Shown in pieces: positions 1 through 9,438 of a stretch of DNA of 63,512 bases (position 1 is the first letter of the stretch; the number at the start of each line of letters is the position of its first letter). The position numbers and the translations under genes are program-made. This stretch comes from Rikenellaceae bacterium (lineage in GTDB: Bacteria; Bacteroidota; Bacteroidia; Bacteroidales; Rikenellaceae). The stretch is taken from assembly GCA_902363575.1 (NCBI GenBank), contig CABJAJ010000009.1, forward strand, positions 1-63,512, written 5' to 3'. The notes below the pieces were generated by a model that was given only the letters and a program-made list of their open reading frames with translations, had not been told where the DNA came from and searched no databases.

Positions 1-200
1 ACCTCGCGGGAACCTGGTACATCTGGGCCAATATAGACGGTCATTACGGCAAAAAAGCCCCGATCACAACGGGCAGCATGACGCTCGGCAAGGAGGGCGA
101 CATCTGGACGATCGAATTCGAGATGTATGACGACGCCCGTCCGCCCCACAAGATATCGGGCTCCTGGAGCGGACCCATGCGGATATCCAACGAATGGTAG
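1..200 (+). CDS. C-terminal fragment of an unidentified protein
   Basis: An open frame enters from the left edge and stops at the TAG at 198-200, giving about 65 visible residues. The tail is rich in Trp, Gly and aromatic residues and ends GSWSGPMRISNEW, which looks like the alternating strands of a small beta-barrel or calycin-like secreted domain. The start is outside the window, so signal peptide and family cannot be judged. It is followed by a strong hairpin terminator, which supports a real gene end. Function is not assigned. Confidence 0.6.
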   Translation, partial: LAGTWYIWANIDGHYGKKAPITTGSMTLGKEGDIWTIEFEMYDDARPPHKISGSWSGPMRISNEW

Positions 201-279
201 GAATAACCGCAGCTATCGGCCGACGACGTAATCGCAAATCGAAGCGGACGAACGACTGACATACTGCACTTTCACGAGG

Positions 280-313
280 AAAGGCTGCCGGGCAACTACC
301 GGCAGCCTTTCTT
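280..313 (+). terminator. intrinsic terminator of left-edge gene
   Basis: A perfect 12 bp stem (280-291 with 299-310) closes a 7 nt loop and ends in TTTCTT. It lies 80 bp after the stop at 200. Confidence 0.85.
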
Positions 314-507
314 ATGCGGGCCGACCGACGGCGCGGGCACAGGGCACGCCATCCCCGCATATCCGGAAAAACATTTCGGAAATCTTCCGGGCCTTACCGA
401 TTGCCGCCCCTTGAAGGTATGAAACCCCGCCTTAACCGCTCGGCCGGCCGGGACGACCGCACGGACGATCGCGCCCCCCGGTATGCGGGCTTTTCAGGAA
501 TAATCGT

Positions 508-515
508 TATATTTG
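508..515 (+). promoter_or_regulatory. Bacteroidota -7 box TATATTTG
   Basis: A perfect match to TAnnTTTG, placed so that transcription would begin near 522, about 65 nt before the lipoprotein start at 589. Confidence 0.65.
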
Positions 516-588
516 CCAAAAAGAACCGGGAATACTAAAATCGGTACGGTTTTCGTTTTTGTTAAAACGACAATATCCAATATGCCCT

Positions 589-1845
589 ATGAAAACAAGC
601 CATCTTAAATTCGGGATATTGCTTCTGTCGCTCGCGGCGGCCGGATGCTCCACGGCCTATTACCGGGGCGAGAGCGGCTACGCGGCGGACGACCTCTACG
701 GCACGCACAACCAGGTGGCCATCGCCGAGCGGCGCAAGGCGGAGGCCGAAGCCGAACGGGCCGAGGCGGAAGCCCGCCGTGCGGAGTGGGAAGCCCGTAT
801 CGCACAGGCCCGGGCCGCAGGCGCCGAGGAGGACTACTATTCCGGCAACTCCTATCAGGGCGTGCTGGCCGACACCTACGAAAGCGCCTATGCACGCCGG
901 CTGCGGGGCTTCGACTCGCCGACTTACAATATGCCCTCGAGCTACGAATACCTCCGTTACAGCAGCAAATTCCGCTACCTCTCGGCCTACGATCCGGCCT
1001 ACTACAACATCATCGTCATGGGCGACGAGGCATGGGTGGAGCCCAAATACATCACCGCCATGTTCGGGACGTGGGGCTCGCCGACGATGACTACGTTCGG
1101 ATTCTCGGGCGGGCTCTACAACAACTGGTACATGAGCTGGGGATACAACCCCTACTGGTGGAACGGCCCTTCGTGGAATCTCGGCTGGAACTGGGGCTTC
1201 GGACCCTCCTACTACGATCCCTGGTGGGGTTGGAACTACCCGTGGGGCCCGAGCTGGGGTTATCCCGGATGGGGCTACCCCGGCTGGTGGTATCCGGGCT
1301 GGGGTCCGGGTTGGGGTCCCGGATGGGGTCCGGGCTGGGGACCCGGCGGCGGAGGCGGACACCACCGCAACCCCAATGTGGTATGGCAGGGATCGTACCA
1401 CCGTCCCAACGGCAACTACCTCGGCAACCGCAATCCGGGCACGGGCTCCACGAGTTTCAACCGGGGCACCGGCAGCTCCTCGTCGTTCCGTTACGACCGC
1501 ACGAATAGCGGCTATCGCAACAACAGCAGCACCAGTGGCTTCCGCAACGACGGCAACCGGGGCAGCTCGACTTTCCGCAACAACTCGAACCGCAACAACG
1601 GCACGACTTACCGCAACAATTCATCGACCCAGAACCGGTTCGACAACTCGACCTACCGGCGCAACGAAAGCACCAACTCGTTCAACCGCAGCGACATCAA
1701 CCGAAATAACAGCTCCTCTTTCCGCAACAACACCCAGGGCAGCTCCTCTTTCAACCGGGGGACCTCGTCGGGCTCGTTCGGCGGCGGATCGGGCGGCTCC
1801 TCGGGCGGCAGTTCGGGCGGAGGACGCAACTCGCTGGGACGATAG
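589..1845 (+). CDS. Gly/Trp/Tyr- and Asn/Ser-rich lipoprotein
   Basis: A 418-residue predicted lipoprotein. The signal peptide ends in the lipobox LAAAGC with Cys20. Residues about 50-80 form a charged Ala/Glu/Arg helix with coiled-coil character. A central region is extremely rich in Trp, Gly, Tyr and Pro and includes four PGWG units, and the last about 150 residues are a low-complexity Arg-Asn-Asn/Ser tail ending in Gly-Ser repeats. The ATG at 589 is preferred over an upstream TTG because it gives an intact signal peptide. It lies 23 bp before the FadL-like gene, so co-transcription is likely. Proteins with this composition are often annotated only as hypothetical or by spurious vitellogenin similarity. 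A structural envelope or matrix role is inference. Confidence 0.85.
   Translation: MKTSHLKFGILLLSLAAAGCSTAYYRGESGYAADDLYGTHNQVAIAERRKAEAEAERAEAEARRAEWEARIAQARAAGAEEDYYSGNSYQGVLADTYESAYARRLRGFDSPTYNMPSSYEYLRYSSKFRYLSAYDPAYYNIIVMGDEAWVEPKYITAMFGTWGSPTMTTFGFSGGLYNNWYMSWGYNPYWWNGPSWNLGWNWGFGPSYYDPWWGWNYPWGPSWGYPGWGYPGWWYPGWGPGWGPGWGPGWGPGGGGGHHRNPNVVWQGSYHRPNGNYLGNRNPGTGSTSFNRGTGSSSSFRYDRTNSGYRNNSSTSGFRNDGNRGSSTFRNNSNRNNGTTYRNNSSTQNRFDNSTYRRNESTNSFNRSDINRNNSSSFRNNTQGSSSFNRGTSSGSFGGGSGGSSGGSSGGGRNSLGR
1294..1341 (+). repeat. four 12 bp tandem repeats encoding PGWG
   Basis: Units at 1294, 1306, 1318 and 1330 follow the pattern CCGGGCTGGGGT with one to three changes each. They encode four Pro-Gly-Trp-Gly units inside the lipoprotein. 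In-frame repeats of this type can change copy number. Confidence 0.85.
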
Positions 1846-1868
1846 TGGAATAAAGAACAGGAAACGAC

Positions 1869-3578
1869 ATGAAACGCAACGGAATCATACTGGCGGCCCT
1901 GCTCCTTGCGGGAGGGGGTTTCGCAAGCGCACAGACGCAAGGCGGCCTGCTGCTCGACCGCGAGCTGATGACGCCCGCCGAAATGTTCGAGCTTTCGCAG
2001 ACCTCGTTCAACTACGGCAGCGCCCGCTCGATGGCGATGGCGGGGGCTTTCACCTCGCTCGGCGCCGACCTCTCGTCGATGGCCATCAACCCGGCGGGAC
2101 TGGGCATGTACCGGCGCAATGAAATCTCGATCACCCCGCTGATGACGTTCGAGCGCTCGTCCAACAGCGCCGACGCGTTCGGAAGCAACGCCAAGAACCG
2201 CTTCACGGTCGGCAGCTTCGGTTTCGTAATCAATGCCTACGAAAGCACCGGCACGCTCACCAGCCTCAACATCGGCATCGGCTACAATCGTCTGGCCGAC
2301 CTCAATTACAGCTACTCCTACCAATCGACCGGGAACAACGGCTCGATCGCGGACGTATTTTCCAAATTACTGGATAACAGCGGGCTCAACAAGAACGACA
2401 TTACGGGCGACGTGGACTGGAACCGCGTCTATCCCGAATACTGGGGCGCAGTGCTGGGCTACAAAACCGGCATGACAGATCAGGTGGACGGCACATGGCA
2501 GCCCACCTGGATCGGCAGCGGCGTGGATATCGGCCACTATACGGAGGTGCTGAGCAAGGGGTCGGTCGGGGAGTACGAAATCTCGGTCGGCGCCAACCTG
2601 CTCAACAAATTCTACATCGGCGCGACCATCGGCATCCAGAGCGTCCATCAGGAGAAGCGCTACCTTTACGGCGAGGACTACCTCTACGGCGGCGACGGCA
2701 TCAACCCGTCGCTCGACTACCAGTTGCTCTACTCCCACTACGGTCAGGGGGTGGTGCTCGACGGCGCGGGCGTGAACTTCAAGCTTGGCTTCGTTTACCG
2801 GCCGATCGAAAACCTGCGCATCGGCTTCGCCATCCACACCCCCACCTACTACTCGATCGAACGGAGCTACGTCGCCTATGCCGACGCCACGGCCCATGTG
2901 AACAACAACGTGGACGGGCTCAAACCCGACCGCGACGGCAATGTGTACGGAGAGGCCGTGAGTCCCACGCTCAAGGACAACGGACGCTACTCGTGGGCTT
3001 TCACCTCGCCTGCGCGGATGCTCTTCGGCATCTCCTATGCCTTCGGCAACCGGGGACTGATTTCGATCGACTACGAACGCGACTGGTACAACGGCATCCG
3101 CATCAAAGACAACCCCAACGGGCTTTACAGCAACGACGCATACAACGACACGTTCCGCCATACGATGAAGGGCTCCAACACCGTGCGCATCGGCGCCGAG
3201 TTCAAGCCCCTGCCTTTCATGGCGATCCGGGCCGGCTTCGGCTACACGGGCTCGATGCTCCGCAGCAACGGGTACACCTTCAACGAATATGACCGACACC
3301 TTGTAACCGAGCCACTGACCGGAGAAAAGGTTTATGAATACAATCCCGTCCCCGCTTCGTCGCCCATGACCCGCGAGGTGATCTACTACACGGCGGGGCT
3401 GGGCTTCTCCATTACGCCGAACGTCGTGCTGGACGTGGCCTATCAATACCAGACCACCAAACACACGGATTACAACCTGTTCTACTTCGCCGACGGATCG
3501 GGCGTCAATGCGAGCGGCGTTTATAACACCACCTTCGACCGCCACGCGGCGGCCCTGACCCTCGGCTTCCGCTTCTGA
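1869..3578 (+). CDS. OmpP1/FadL-family outer membrane protein
   Basis: A 569-residue predicted outer-membrane beta-barrel. A signal peptide (about residues 1-21, ending FASAQ) precedes an N-terminal region with the family pattern SFNYGSARSMAMAGAFTSLGADLSSMAINPAGLG, here split over residues about 40-75. This is the plug and hatch segment typical of FadL/TodX/OmpP1 proteins, which take up hydrophobic compounds across the outer membrane. The C-terminus ends in LGFRF, a terminal aromatic residue as expected for BAM substrates. It directly follows the 589 lipoprotein and is closed by a strong terminator at 3594-3630. The substrate cannot be read from the sequence. Confidence 0.85.
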   Translation: MKRNGIILAALLLAGGGFASAQTQGGLLLDRELMTPAEMFELSQTSFNYGSARSMAMAGAFTSLGADLSSMAINPAGLGMYRRNEISITPLMTFERSSNSADAFGSNAKNRFTVGSFGFVINAYESTGTLTSLNIGIGYNRLADLNYSYSYQSTGNNGSIADVFSKLLDNSGLNKNDITGDVDWNRVYPEYWGAVLGYKTGMTDQVDGTWQPTWIGSGVDIGHYTEVLSKGSVGEYEISVGANLLNKFYIGATIGIQSVHQEKRYLYGEDYLYGGDGINPSLDYQLLYSHYGQGVVLDGAGVNFKLGFVYRPIENLRIGFAIHTPTYYSIERSYVAYADATAHVNNNVDGLKPDRDGNVYGEAVSPTLKDNGRYSWAFTSPARMLFGISYAFGNRGLISIDYERDWYNGIRIKDNPNGLYSNDAYNDTFRHTMKGSNTVRIGAEFKPLPFMAIRAGFGYTGSMLRSNGYTFNEYDRHLVTEPLTGEKVYEYNPVPASSPMTREVIYYTAGLGFSITPNVVLDVAYQYQTTKHTDYNLFYFADGSGVNASGVYNTTFDRHAAALTLGFRF

Positions 3579-3593
3579 GACGGCCCCGAACTT

Positions 3594-3630
3594 AACGTCC
3601 CCGCTTTCTTCCGAAAGCGGGGACGTTTCC
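3594..3630. terminator. bidirectional terminator
   Basis: A perfect 15 bp stem (3594-3608 with 3613-3627) with a TTCC loop sits between the convergent FadL-like gene and the minus-strand fimbrillin-like gene. Confidence 0.85.
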
Positions 3631-3663
3631 ATTCGTCCGGCCCGTTCGCCGGATCGAAGCAGC

Positions 3664-6156
3664 CTACTCCTTGCAGCAGCGCACGGACTCGGCCACACAC
3701 GTATTCCTCCGGCTGTCACCCGTGCGCCAGATTATGCCGTTGTTCGTGATATTGAAGTTGAGCGGATTGCCGTTGTCGGCGAATGTGATGGTCCAATAGC
3801 AACCTACGTAATTCAGGTTGGTATAGACGCCGCTGTCGCTGTCCCCCCAGCGCGCACCTGCGAAGGGCCAGAAATGCCGACGGCCGTCGTTCGTATAGAT
3901 CACACCCTGCGTGTCTCCCGAATCGAAAATATCCGATATGCCCGGCTCAGGCGACCAGCCGGAGGAAAACTCCTCGCCGAAGTCGATCTCGGGGACGCGG
4001 TATCCCGGCGGACAGGGATCGTAATCGGTCTTGTCGGCGCCCCATAATCCGTTGTCCGGTTCGGCCGTCCAGGTTCCGGCGCTGTAATCGCCGAGCAGCT
4101 CCGTAGGATGAGCCGTTGCATAGGCGATCGAACGCTCCGACCCGAGGTAGCTCGTCTTCCATTCGTACTCCGCATTCATCACCGTCGCCGTATTGGCCAG
4201 CGTCCAGGCGGTTTCCTGATGCTCGAGGTCTTCCTCGCCGTCGCCGCCGACAAAGGGATCCTTACGGCCCCACTGGTAGAACATGCCAGCCGCACGCTTG
4301 CCGCCCGGTGTAGCACTCACAGCCCCCAGATTCCGGTCGAGGAAGGTCTTGCCGCACTTGTATAGCATCTCGTCCGTGCGGGGATCGTCGGTCATCCAGA
4401 TATGCCAGCTCCACAGGATTTCGTCCGCGTCGTTAAATGCTGCGACCAGCACGTTACCCTTGCGCGTGGAGGCCGTGAAAGAGATCCTGCCGTCGGCATA
4501 GGACAGGTCGGATATCAACTCGTTCGTCTCGGAGCCTTCGACCCGCGTCGCCCAGATCCAATCGACCCGGGCGATCCCCGTCACTTCCGAGCCACTCACC
4601 TTCCGGGTGGCGAAACTGTATTGCCCGGGAGCGGGAACGATGTAGCAGTTGGCCGTACCCTCGGCGCTCAGGTCCACCTCCTCGCCGCCGGTGCCCGTGA
4701 ACCGCAGGTCGAGCGCAGCCGCCTCGACGGCCACGGCGCGTTTGATCGCAATCGTGCCGGGCAACTCGACTTCGACCGTCTTGCCGTCCACATCGGTCGC
4801 GGTCAGCTTCAGATCGGAATAGGTGCCCGGAGGCAATACGCAGTAAACCGAAACGGGTTCGGACGACAGCGCAATGCCCGTTTCGGGTAGCTTGATGGTC
4901 AGTTCACCCGGCTCCACGCTCTCCATCCGCATGTCGCCGATCCCATTTTCGTCGCCCTCCGCCGTCGCATTGCCGACGATACCCGTGCCGTTCAGCTTAA
5001 GCTGGTAAATGGCACCTTCGCCTGTAAGGGGAAGGCGCAGGAAGCCGCAGAGGTAACGCAGATTCAATGGGCTTTCGTTGGCGTAGGCCACCATCGGCCC
5101 GGTATAGGGAGCCGCCGGATCGTAGGTCTGTGTCCGGGGCAGGGTCAGGCGGAACTTGCCCGACGTATAGGTAATCTGGTCGGCATCCGGATAGGAAGCC
5201 CAGAAATGGAGTGTCTGGATGACTTTCTCGACTTCGGCCTCCTTGGTGCCCTCTCCGGAACTGATCTGGAAACTTTCGCCGTTGATGCGAACACCGTCGT
5301 TTTTCAGCCACTTCGCATCGGGTCGGTCAGCCGGGCCGGTCGTGGACTCGAGGCGCAGCGTCATCCAGTCCTTGACCACCCAGACGGGGTCGAACTTCAT
5401 CGGTTCGTAGGAGAGATCCATCCCCCGGCCGAGTTCGACGGGCCCGGGTACGCCCAGGTTCATCTGGTTGCCCGAATCGTCCAATACGATCAGCGTGAAG
5501 CCCGACTCGTAGATGCCGGCAGGGAGACTGAGCTGGAAAGCAAGCGGCGTGGGGAGCAGTTCGACGCCCGTATCGGACATCAGGAAAAGGGTGTTTTCGG
5601 CCCCCTCGAGCATCTCCAGCTCTCCCGCGTGTCCCGGCGTGAGCCGCAGGCTGGCAGGTCCCGAAATCAACTCCCCGCCGTCGGCCCGCAAGCCGACCGT
5701 GGCGATCGTTCCCGCACCGTAAAAGCTGAAGGTCAGCGTCCCGCACAGCGGCGAGAACGTCAGTTCATGCTGCTCGCCGCAGGCCGCTGTGAACAGCCCC
5801 GGGTTGTCCTCGCCACGGTAGGCCTGCTCATTCGGCAGGGTGAAGTTCAACACGTCGCCCGAAAGCGTGACGCCATCCTGCGCGGGCCAGAACGCATAGT
5901 ACCGGTCGGCCTTATCCACCTCGCCGATCACGGCCTCGGCAGTGCCCGCCCCGCTGCTGAGGGCGTATTCCCGGGCATTGACGCTGACACGAGCCCCTTC
6001 CGGCCACTGCCGCGCATCCTGACCCTTGATCTGCTCGAAGGTCGCCTTGAGCTCCACTTTCTCGACGACGACCGGTTCGTCCGGCGCGTCATCGCTCGAA
6101 CATGCCGCCGTCAGCAACATGCACGAAAGTCCCAACAGGTAGAAACTTTTTCTCAT
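3664..6156 (-). CDS. fimbrillin-like lipoprotein with C-terminal FISUMP domain
   Basis: An 830-residue lipoprotein with lipobox LLTAAC. Residues about 30-270 and 275-520 look like two tandem Mfa-like/fimbrillin-like domains: each begins with a segment such as WPEGARVSVN, has YYAFWPAQDG or LHFWASYPDAD, and continues as beta-rich sequence. After a linker, residues about 630-830 carry the Fibrobacter succinogenes major paralogous domain pattern: FLDRNLGA, FYQWGRKDPF, CPPGYRVP and a terminal VRCCKE. Such proteins are surface-exposed and may be fimbrial tips or adhesins. The ATG at 6156 is chosen because it begins the signal peptide; the open frame extends upstream without one. The putative surface location is inferred from family knowledge. 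Confidence 0.85.
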   Translation of the reverse strand: MRKSFYLLGLSCMLLTAACSSDDAPDEPVVVEKVELKATFEQIKGQDARQWPEGARVSVNAREYALSSGAGTAEAVIGEVDKADRYYAFWPAQDGVTLSGDVLNFTLPNEQAYRGEDNPGLFTAACGEQHELTFSPLCGTLTFSFYGAGTIATVGLRADGGELISGPASLRLTPGHAGELEMLEGAENTLFLMSDTGVELLPTPLAFQLSLPAGIYESGFTLIVLDDSGNQMNLGVPGPVELGRGMDLSYEPMKFDPVWVVKDWMTLRLESTTGPADRPDAKWLKNDGVRINGESFQISSGEGTKEAEVEKVIQTLHFWASYPDADQITYTSGKFRLTLPRTQTYDPAAPYTGPMVAYANESPLNLRYLCGFLRLPLTGEGAIYQLKLNGTGIVGNATAEGDENGIGDMRMESVEPGELTIKLPETGIALSSEPVSVYCVLPPGTYSDLKLTATDVDGKTVEVELPGTIAIKRAVAVEAAALDLRFTGTGGEEVDLSAEGTANCYIVPAPGQYSFATRKVSGSEVTGIARVDWIWATRVEGSETNELISDLSYADGRISFTASTRKGNVLVAAFNDADEILWSWHIWMTDDPRTDEMLYKCGKTFLDRNLGAVSATPGGKRAAGMFYQWGRKDPFVGGDGEEDLEHQETAWTLANTATVMNAEYEWKTSYLGSERSIAYATAHPTELLGDYSAGTWTAEPDNGLWGADKTDYDPCPPGYRVPEIDFGEEFSSGWSPEPGISDIFDSGDTQGVIYTNDGRRHFWPFAGARWGDSDSGVYTNLNYVGCYWTITFADNGNPLNFNITNNGIIWRTGDSRRNTCVAESVRCCKE

Positions 6157-6612
6157 CGGTAATGATTTTAATGGTACGTGAACAAATAGTAGAACAGGGA
6201 CGACGCCGGCCGATCGCCGGTGCCGCCCCGTGGGGAAACTCGTCAGCATGGACTACCGGAGTCCCCCGAAACGGGAGACTCTTCCGAGAGGAATTAAGGA
6301 TGGTTACATCAATCCGGGATCGCCGGGGGGGGGATTTTGCACACGCCCTGTTTCACCCGACCCGAAGGGCTGGAGCAGCGTTACGAAAGGCATGTGTGCC
6401 GGATCGTTCATAAGACAGGGGTTCGGATTGACAATGCAATATAAGCATCTTATCCGGACTATGCAACTTTTCGGCGCACGAATTTCGCCCGGGGCCGCCG
6501 CACTTGCCGAGGAAAACCAAAAAAACCGACCGCCGCATTGTCTTTCGGGCATTAATTGCTAATTTTGCGGATCGAATGCGGCGAAAGAAACAAAACGAAA
6601 AAAGATAACGAT
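6157..6612. other. divergent intergenic region with G9 tract
   Basis: This 456 bp region lies between the minus-strand fimbrillin-like gene and proS. It contains a run of nine G at 6325-6333 and the proS promoter box at 6560-6567. A near-consensus minus-strand box (TACTATTTG, one extra spacer base) at 6183-6191 may serve the fimbrillin-like gene. No coding frame is convincing. Confidence 0.55.
6560..6567 (+). promoter_or_regulatory. -7 box TAATTTTG for proS
   Basis: Perfect TAnnTTTG match with ATTG about 19 bp upstream in place of the -33 TTTG. Predicted start near 6575, about 38 nt before the proS ATG. Confidence 0.7.
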
Positions 6613-8097
6613 ATGGCAAAGGAACTCAAAGACCTGACCAAAGCCGAGGAGAACTACTCGCAATGGTACAACGACCTGGTCGTCAAGGCCGGGCTGGCCG
6701 AGAATTCGGCCGTGCGCGGCTGCATGGTCATCAAACCCTACGGCTACGCGATCTGGGAGAAGATGCACGACGCGCTGGACAGGATGTTCAAGGAGACGGG
6801 ACACGAGAACGCCTACTTCCCGCTTTTCATCCCCAAGTCGTTCTTCTCGAAGGAGGCCCACCACGTCGAGGGCTTTGCCAAGGAGTGCGCCGTGGTGACC
6901 CACTACCGGCTCAAGAACGATCCCGACGGACAGGGGGTGGTCGTCGATCCCGACGCTCGGCTGGAAGAGGAACTGATCGTGCGCCCCACCTCCGAAACCA
7001 TCATCTGGAACACCTACAAGAACTGGATTCAGTCCTACCGCGACCTGCCGATCCTGTGCAACCAGTGGGCCAACGTGGTGCGGTGGGAGATGCGCACGCG
7101 TCTGTTCCTGCGCACGGCCGAATTTCTGTGGCAGGAGGGGCACACGGCCCACGCCACGCGCGAGGAGGCCGAGCAGGAGGCCGACCGCATGATCCACGTT
7201 TACCGGGATTTCGCCGAGCAATGGATGAGCCTGCCCGTCATCGTGGGCCACAAGTCCCCCAACGAACGCTTCGCCGGCGCAGAGGATACGCTGACCATCG
7301 AGGCGCTGATGCAGGACGGCAAGGCGCTCCAGAGCGGCACGTCGCACTTCCTGGGACAGAACTTCGCCAAGGCGTTCGACGTGCAGTTCGTCAATAAGGA
7401 GGGTAAGCTCGAATACGTATGGGCTACCTCATGGGGCGTTTCGACCCGGCTGATGGGGGCGCTTATCATGGCCCATTCCGACAACAACGGGCTGGTGCTG
7501 CCGCCCCGCCTGGCGCCGATACAGGTCGTCATGGTACCTATTTATAAAGGAGAGGAGCAGCTCCGCGAAATCACGGGCCGTTTCCGCGAAATAGCCGACG
7601 CGTTGAAGGCCAAAGGCATCAGCGTGAAGATCGACGAGCGGGACAACGTGCGTTCGGGCTTCAAATTTGCAGAGTACGAGCTCAAGGGCGTACCCGTGCG
7701 GCTGGCTCTCGGTCCCCGCGACATGGAGCAGGGCACGGTGGAGCTGCTGCGGCGCGACACGCTCGAGAAACAGACCGTGCCGCAGCAGGGGCTCGCCGAC
7801 CGGATCGAGGCGCTGCTGGCGGAGATTCAGCAGAACATCTTCCGCAAGGCCCTCGCCTACCGCGACAGCATGATTACGCGCGTGGATACGTGGGACGACT
7901 TCGTGCGCACGCTCGACGAGAAGGGCGGATTCCTGCTCGCCCACTGGGACGGCACCCCCGAGACGGAGGTGGCGATCAAGGAGGCGACCAAAGCCACCAT
8001 CCGCTGCATCCCGATCGACGCCCCCGAAGAGGAGGGACGCTGCATCTTCTCGGGCAAGCCTTCGCACCGGCGCGTCCTGTTCGCACGCAGCTATTGA
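6613..8097 (+). CDS. proS: proline--tRNA ligase, archaeal/eukaryotic-type
   Basis: A 494-residue class II aminoacyl-tRNA synthetase that charges tRNA-Pro with proline. Visible features are the N-terminal [21 protein letters not shown] segment (split here by residue limits: begins near residue 24), the motif 2 region RPTSETIIW and [23 protein letters not shown] (near 155-185), and the anticodon-binding domain after about residue 300. There is no large editing insertion between motifs 2 and 3, and the protein ends in Tyr, both typical of the archaeal/eukaryotic-type ProRS common in Bacteroidota. The ATG at 6613 follows the promoter by 38 nt. A CDF transporter gene follows after 37 bp. Confidence 0.96.
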   Translation: MAKELKDLTKAEENYSQWYNDLVVKAGLAENSAVRGCMVIKPYGYAIWEKMHDALDRMFKETGHENAYFPLFIPKSFFSKEAHHVEGFAKECAVVTHYRLKNDPDGQGVVVDPDARLEEELIVRPTSETIIWNTYKNWIQSYRDLPILCNQWANVVRWEMRTRLFLRTAEFLWQEGHTAHATREEAEQEADRMIHVYRDFAEQWMSLPVIVGHKSPNERFAGAEDTLTIEALMQDGKALQSGTSHFLGQNFAKAFDVQFVNKEGKLEYVWATSWGVSTRLMGALIMAHSDNNGLVLPPRLAPIQVVMVPIYKGEEQLREITGRFREIADALKAKGISVKIDERDNVRSGFKFAEYELKGVPVRLALGPRDMEQGTVELLRRDTLEKQTVPQQGLADRIEALLAEIQQNIFRKALAYRDSMITRVDTWDDFVRTLDEKGGFLLAHWDGTPETEVAIKEATKATIRCIPIDAPEEEGRCIFSGKPSHRRVLFARSY

Positions 8098-8134
8098 ATC
8101 CGGCGGCTCCGGCCGCCCCAAAACAGCGCATCGG

Positions 8135-9076
8135 ATGAGCGATTACGCCCAACGGCGAAAACGAAAGATTTACCACGTGACCCTCGTCGGACTCGTGGTA
8201 AATCTCTTCTTATCCGTCGGCAAGCTGGCCGCCGGCCTGCTCGGACGCAGCGGCGCGATGGTCGCCGACGCCGTCCACTCCTTCTCGGACATGGCCACCG
8301 ACGTAGTCGTGCTCGCTTTCGCCCGCATCTCGGCCAAGCCGCAGGACGATACCCACAACTACGGACACGGCAAGTACGAAACCCTGGCCACCATCATCAT
8401 CAGCCTGGCCCTGTCCGTAGTGGGCGGCGGCATCCTCGTCCACAGCGTCCGGGCGATCCGGGCCGTCATCGACGGCGAGCTGCTTCCCCGGCCCGGGGCG
8501 GTCGCCCTCGTCGCGGCCGTCGTATCGATCGCCGCCAAAGAGGTGCTTTACCGCTATACCGTGCGGGCCGGCCGGCGGGTGCAGAGCCCGAGCATGGTGG
8601 CCAATGCCTGGCACCACCGCAGCGACGCCCTCTCCTCACTGGGTACGCTGCTCGGCATCGGCTGCGCCTATTTCCTGGGCGACAAGTGGCGGATCGCCGA
8701 TCCGGTGGCGGCGCTTGCCGTCTCGGTCTTTATCTTCAAAATCGCATTCGACCTGATCCGCGACGGGGTGGAGGAGCTGCTCGAGCGGGCGCTGCCGCCG
8801 CAGACCGAGCGCCGCATCCTCGATATCGTCGCTTCGGAACCGGGCGTGCACGAGCCCCACAACCTGCGCACGCGGCGCATCGGCACCGTCCTGGCGATGG
8901 AGGTGCATATCCGCGTGGACGGCCGCATGAGCGTGGCCCGCTCCCACAGCCTGACCGTGGAGATCGAACGCAGGCTGAAACAGGAGTTCGGCCCCGAAAC
9001 GCTCGTGTCGATCCATGTGGAGCCCCTCAAAACAGCGGACGACCGCGCCCAGGAATCGCACCCCGCCGACCGCTGA
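8135..9076 (+). CDS. cation diffusion facilitator (CDF) transporter
   Basis: A 313-residue inner-membrane transporter of the CDF family, which exports divalent metals such as Zn or Fe in exchange for protons. Six hydrophobic segments precede a soluble C-terminal domain (from about residue 215). The transport site is visible as HSFSDMATD in helix 2 and HHRSD in helix 5, and the HNYGHGKYE motif follows helix 2. The C-terminal domain contains HEPHNLRTRRIG, as in cytoplasmic CDF domains. Metal specificity cannot be assigned. It lies 37 bp after proS and is probably co-transcribed. Confidence 0.92.
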   Translation: MSDYAQRRKRKIYHVTLVGLVVNLFLSVGKLAAGLLGRSGAMVADAVHSFSDMATDVVVLAFARISAKPQDDTHNYGHGKYETLATIIISLALSVVGGGILVHSVRAIRAVIDGELLPRPGAVALVAAVVSIAAKEVLYRYTVRAGRRVQSPSMVANAWHHRSDALSSLGTLLGIGCAYFLGDKWRIADPVAALAVSVFIFKIAFDLIRDGVEELLERALPPQTERRILDIVASEPGVHEPHNLRTRRIGTVLAMEVHIRVDGRMSVARSHSLTVEIERRLKQEFGPETLVSIHVEPLKTADDRAQESHPADR

Positions 9077-9438
9077 CGCTCTCCGCCCTTCGGCCGACGG
9101 CAACCGCCCCGCCGAATGGAGAACTGCGGCAGGAGCCCGAAGCAGGTCGTTTCACCGCCGGATTCTGTCGGTTCGCCCCTCGCAGGCATAGTCCGTTCGA
9201 TCCCGACAATCATCCTCGGCGGCACGAAAATTGCGGATTCAGAGGACGTGGACGCCGGAAGCGTGCGTTTTTGCCCGGAAAAACGGAATTTGGAAAATCC
9301 GGGAAAAGTACTTATCTTGCGCCCACGCCGGACGGCCTTGCGCCCGCACCGGCAGAGAAAACATCGAAAACTTAACCGCAAAAGGATTGCCTATCGAAAA
9401 ATTCTACTCTTTATAACTATTTGAAAGGAGAAAAGAGT
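9077..9438 (+). other. intergenic leader region before sigma factor gene
   Basis: A 362 bp stretch without a convincing coding frame. A variant -7 box TATCTTGC lies at 9313-9320, which would give a leader of about 110 nt. A purine-rich AAAGGAG at 9423-9429 precedes the sigma factor ATG by about 9 nt, an unusually good Shine-Dalgarno sequence for this group. Confidence 0.5.

Larger units (their letters stand above)
201..588. other. intergenic region with terminator and promoter
   Basis: This 388 bp region holds the terminator of the left-edge gene (280-313) and a perfect TAnnTTTG box (508-515) for the next gene. Between about 314 and 500 I see GC-rich sequence with no convincing coding frame or RNA. 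Confidence 0.6.
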
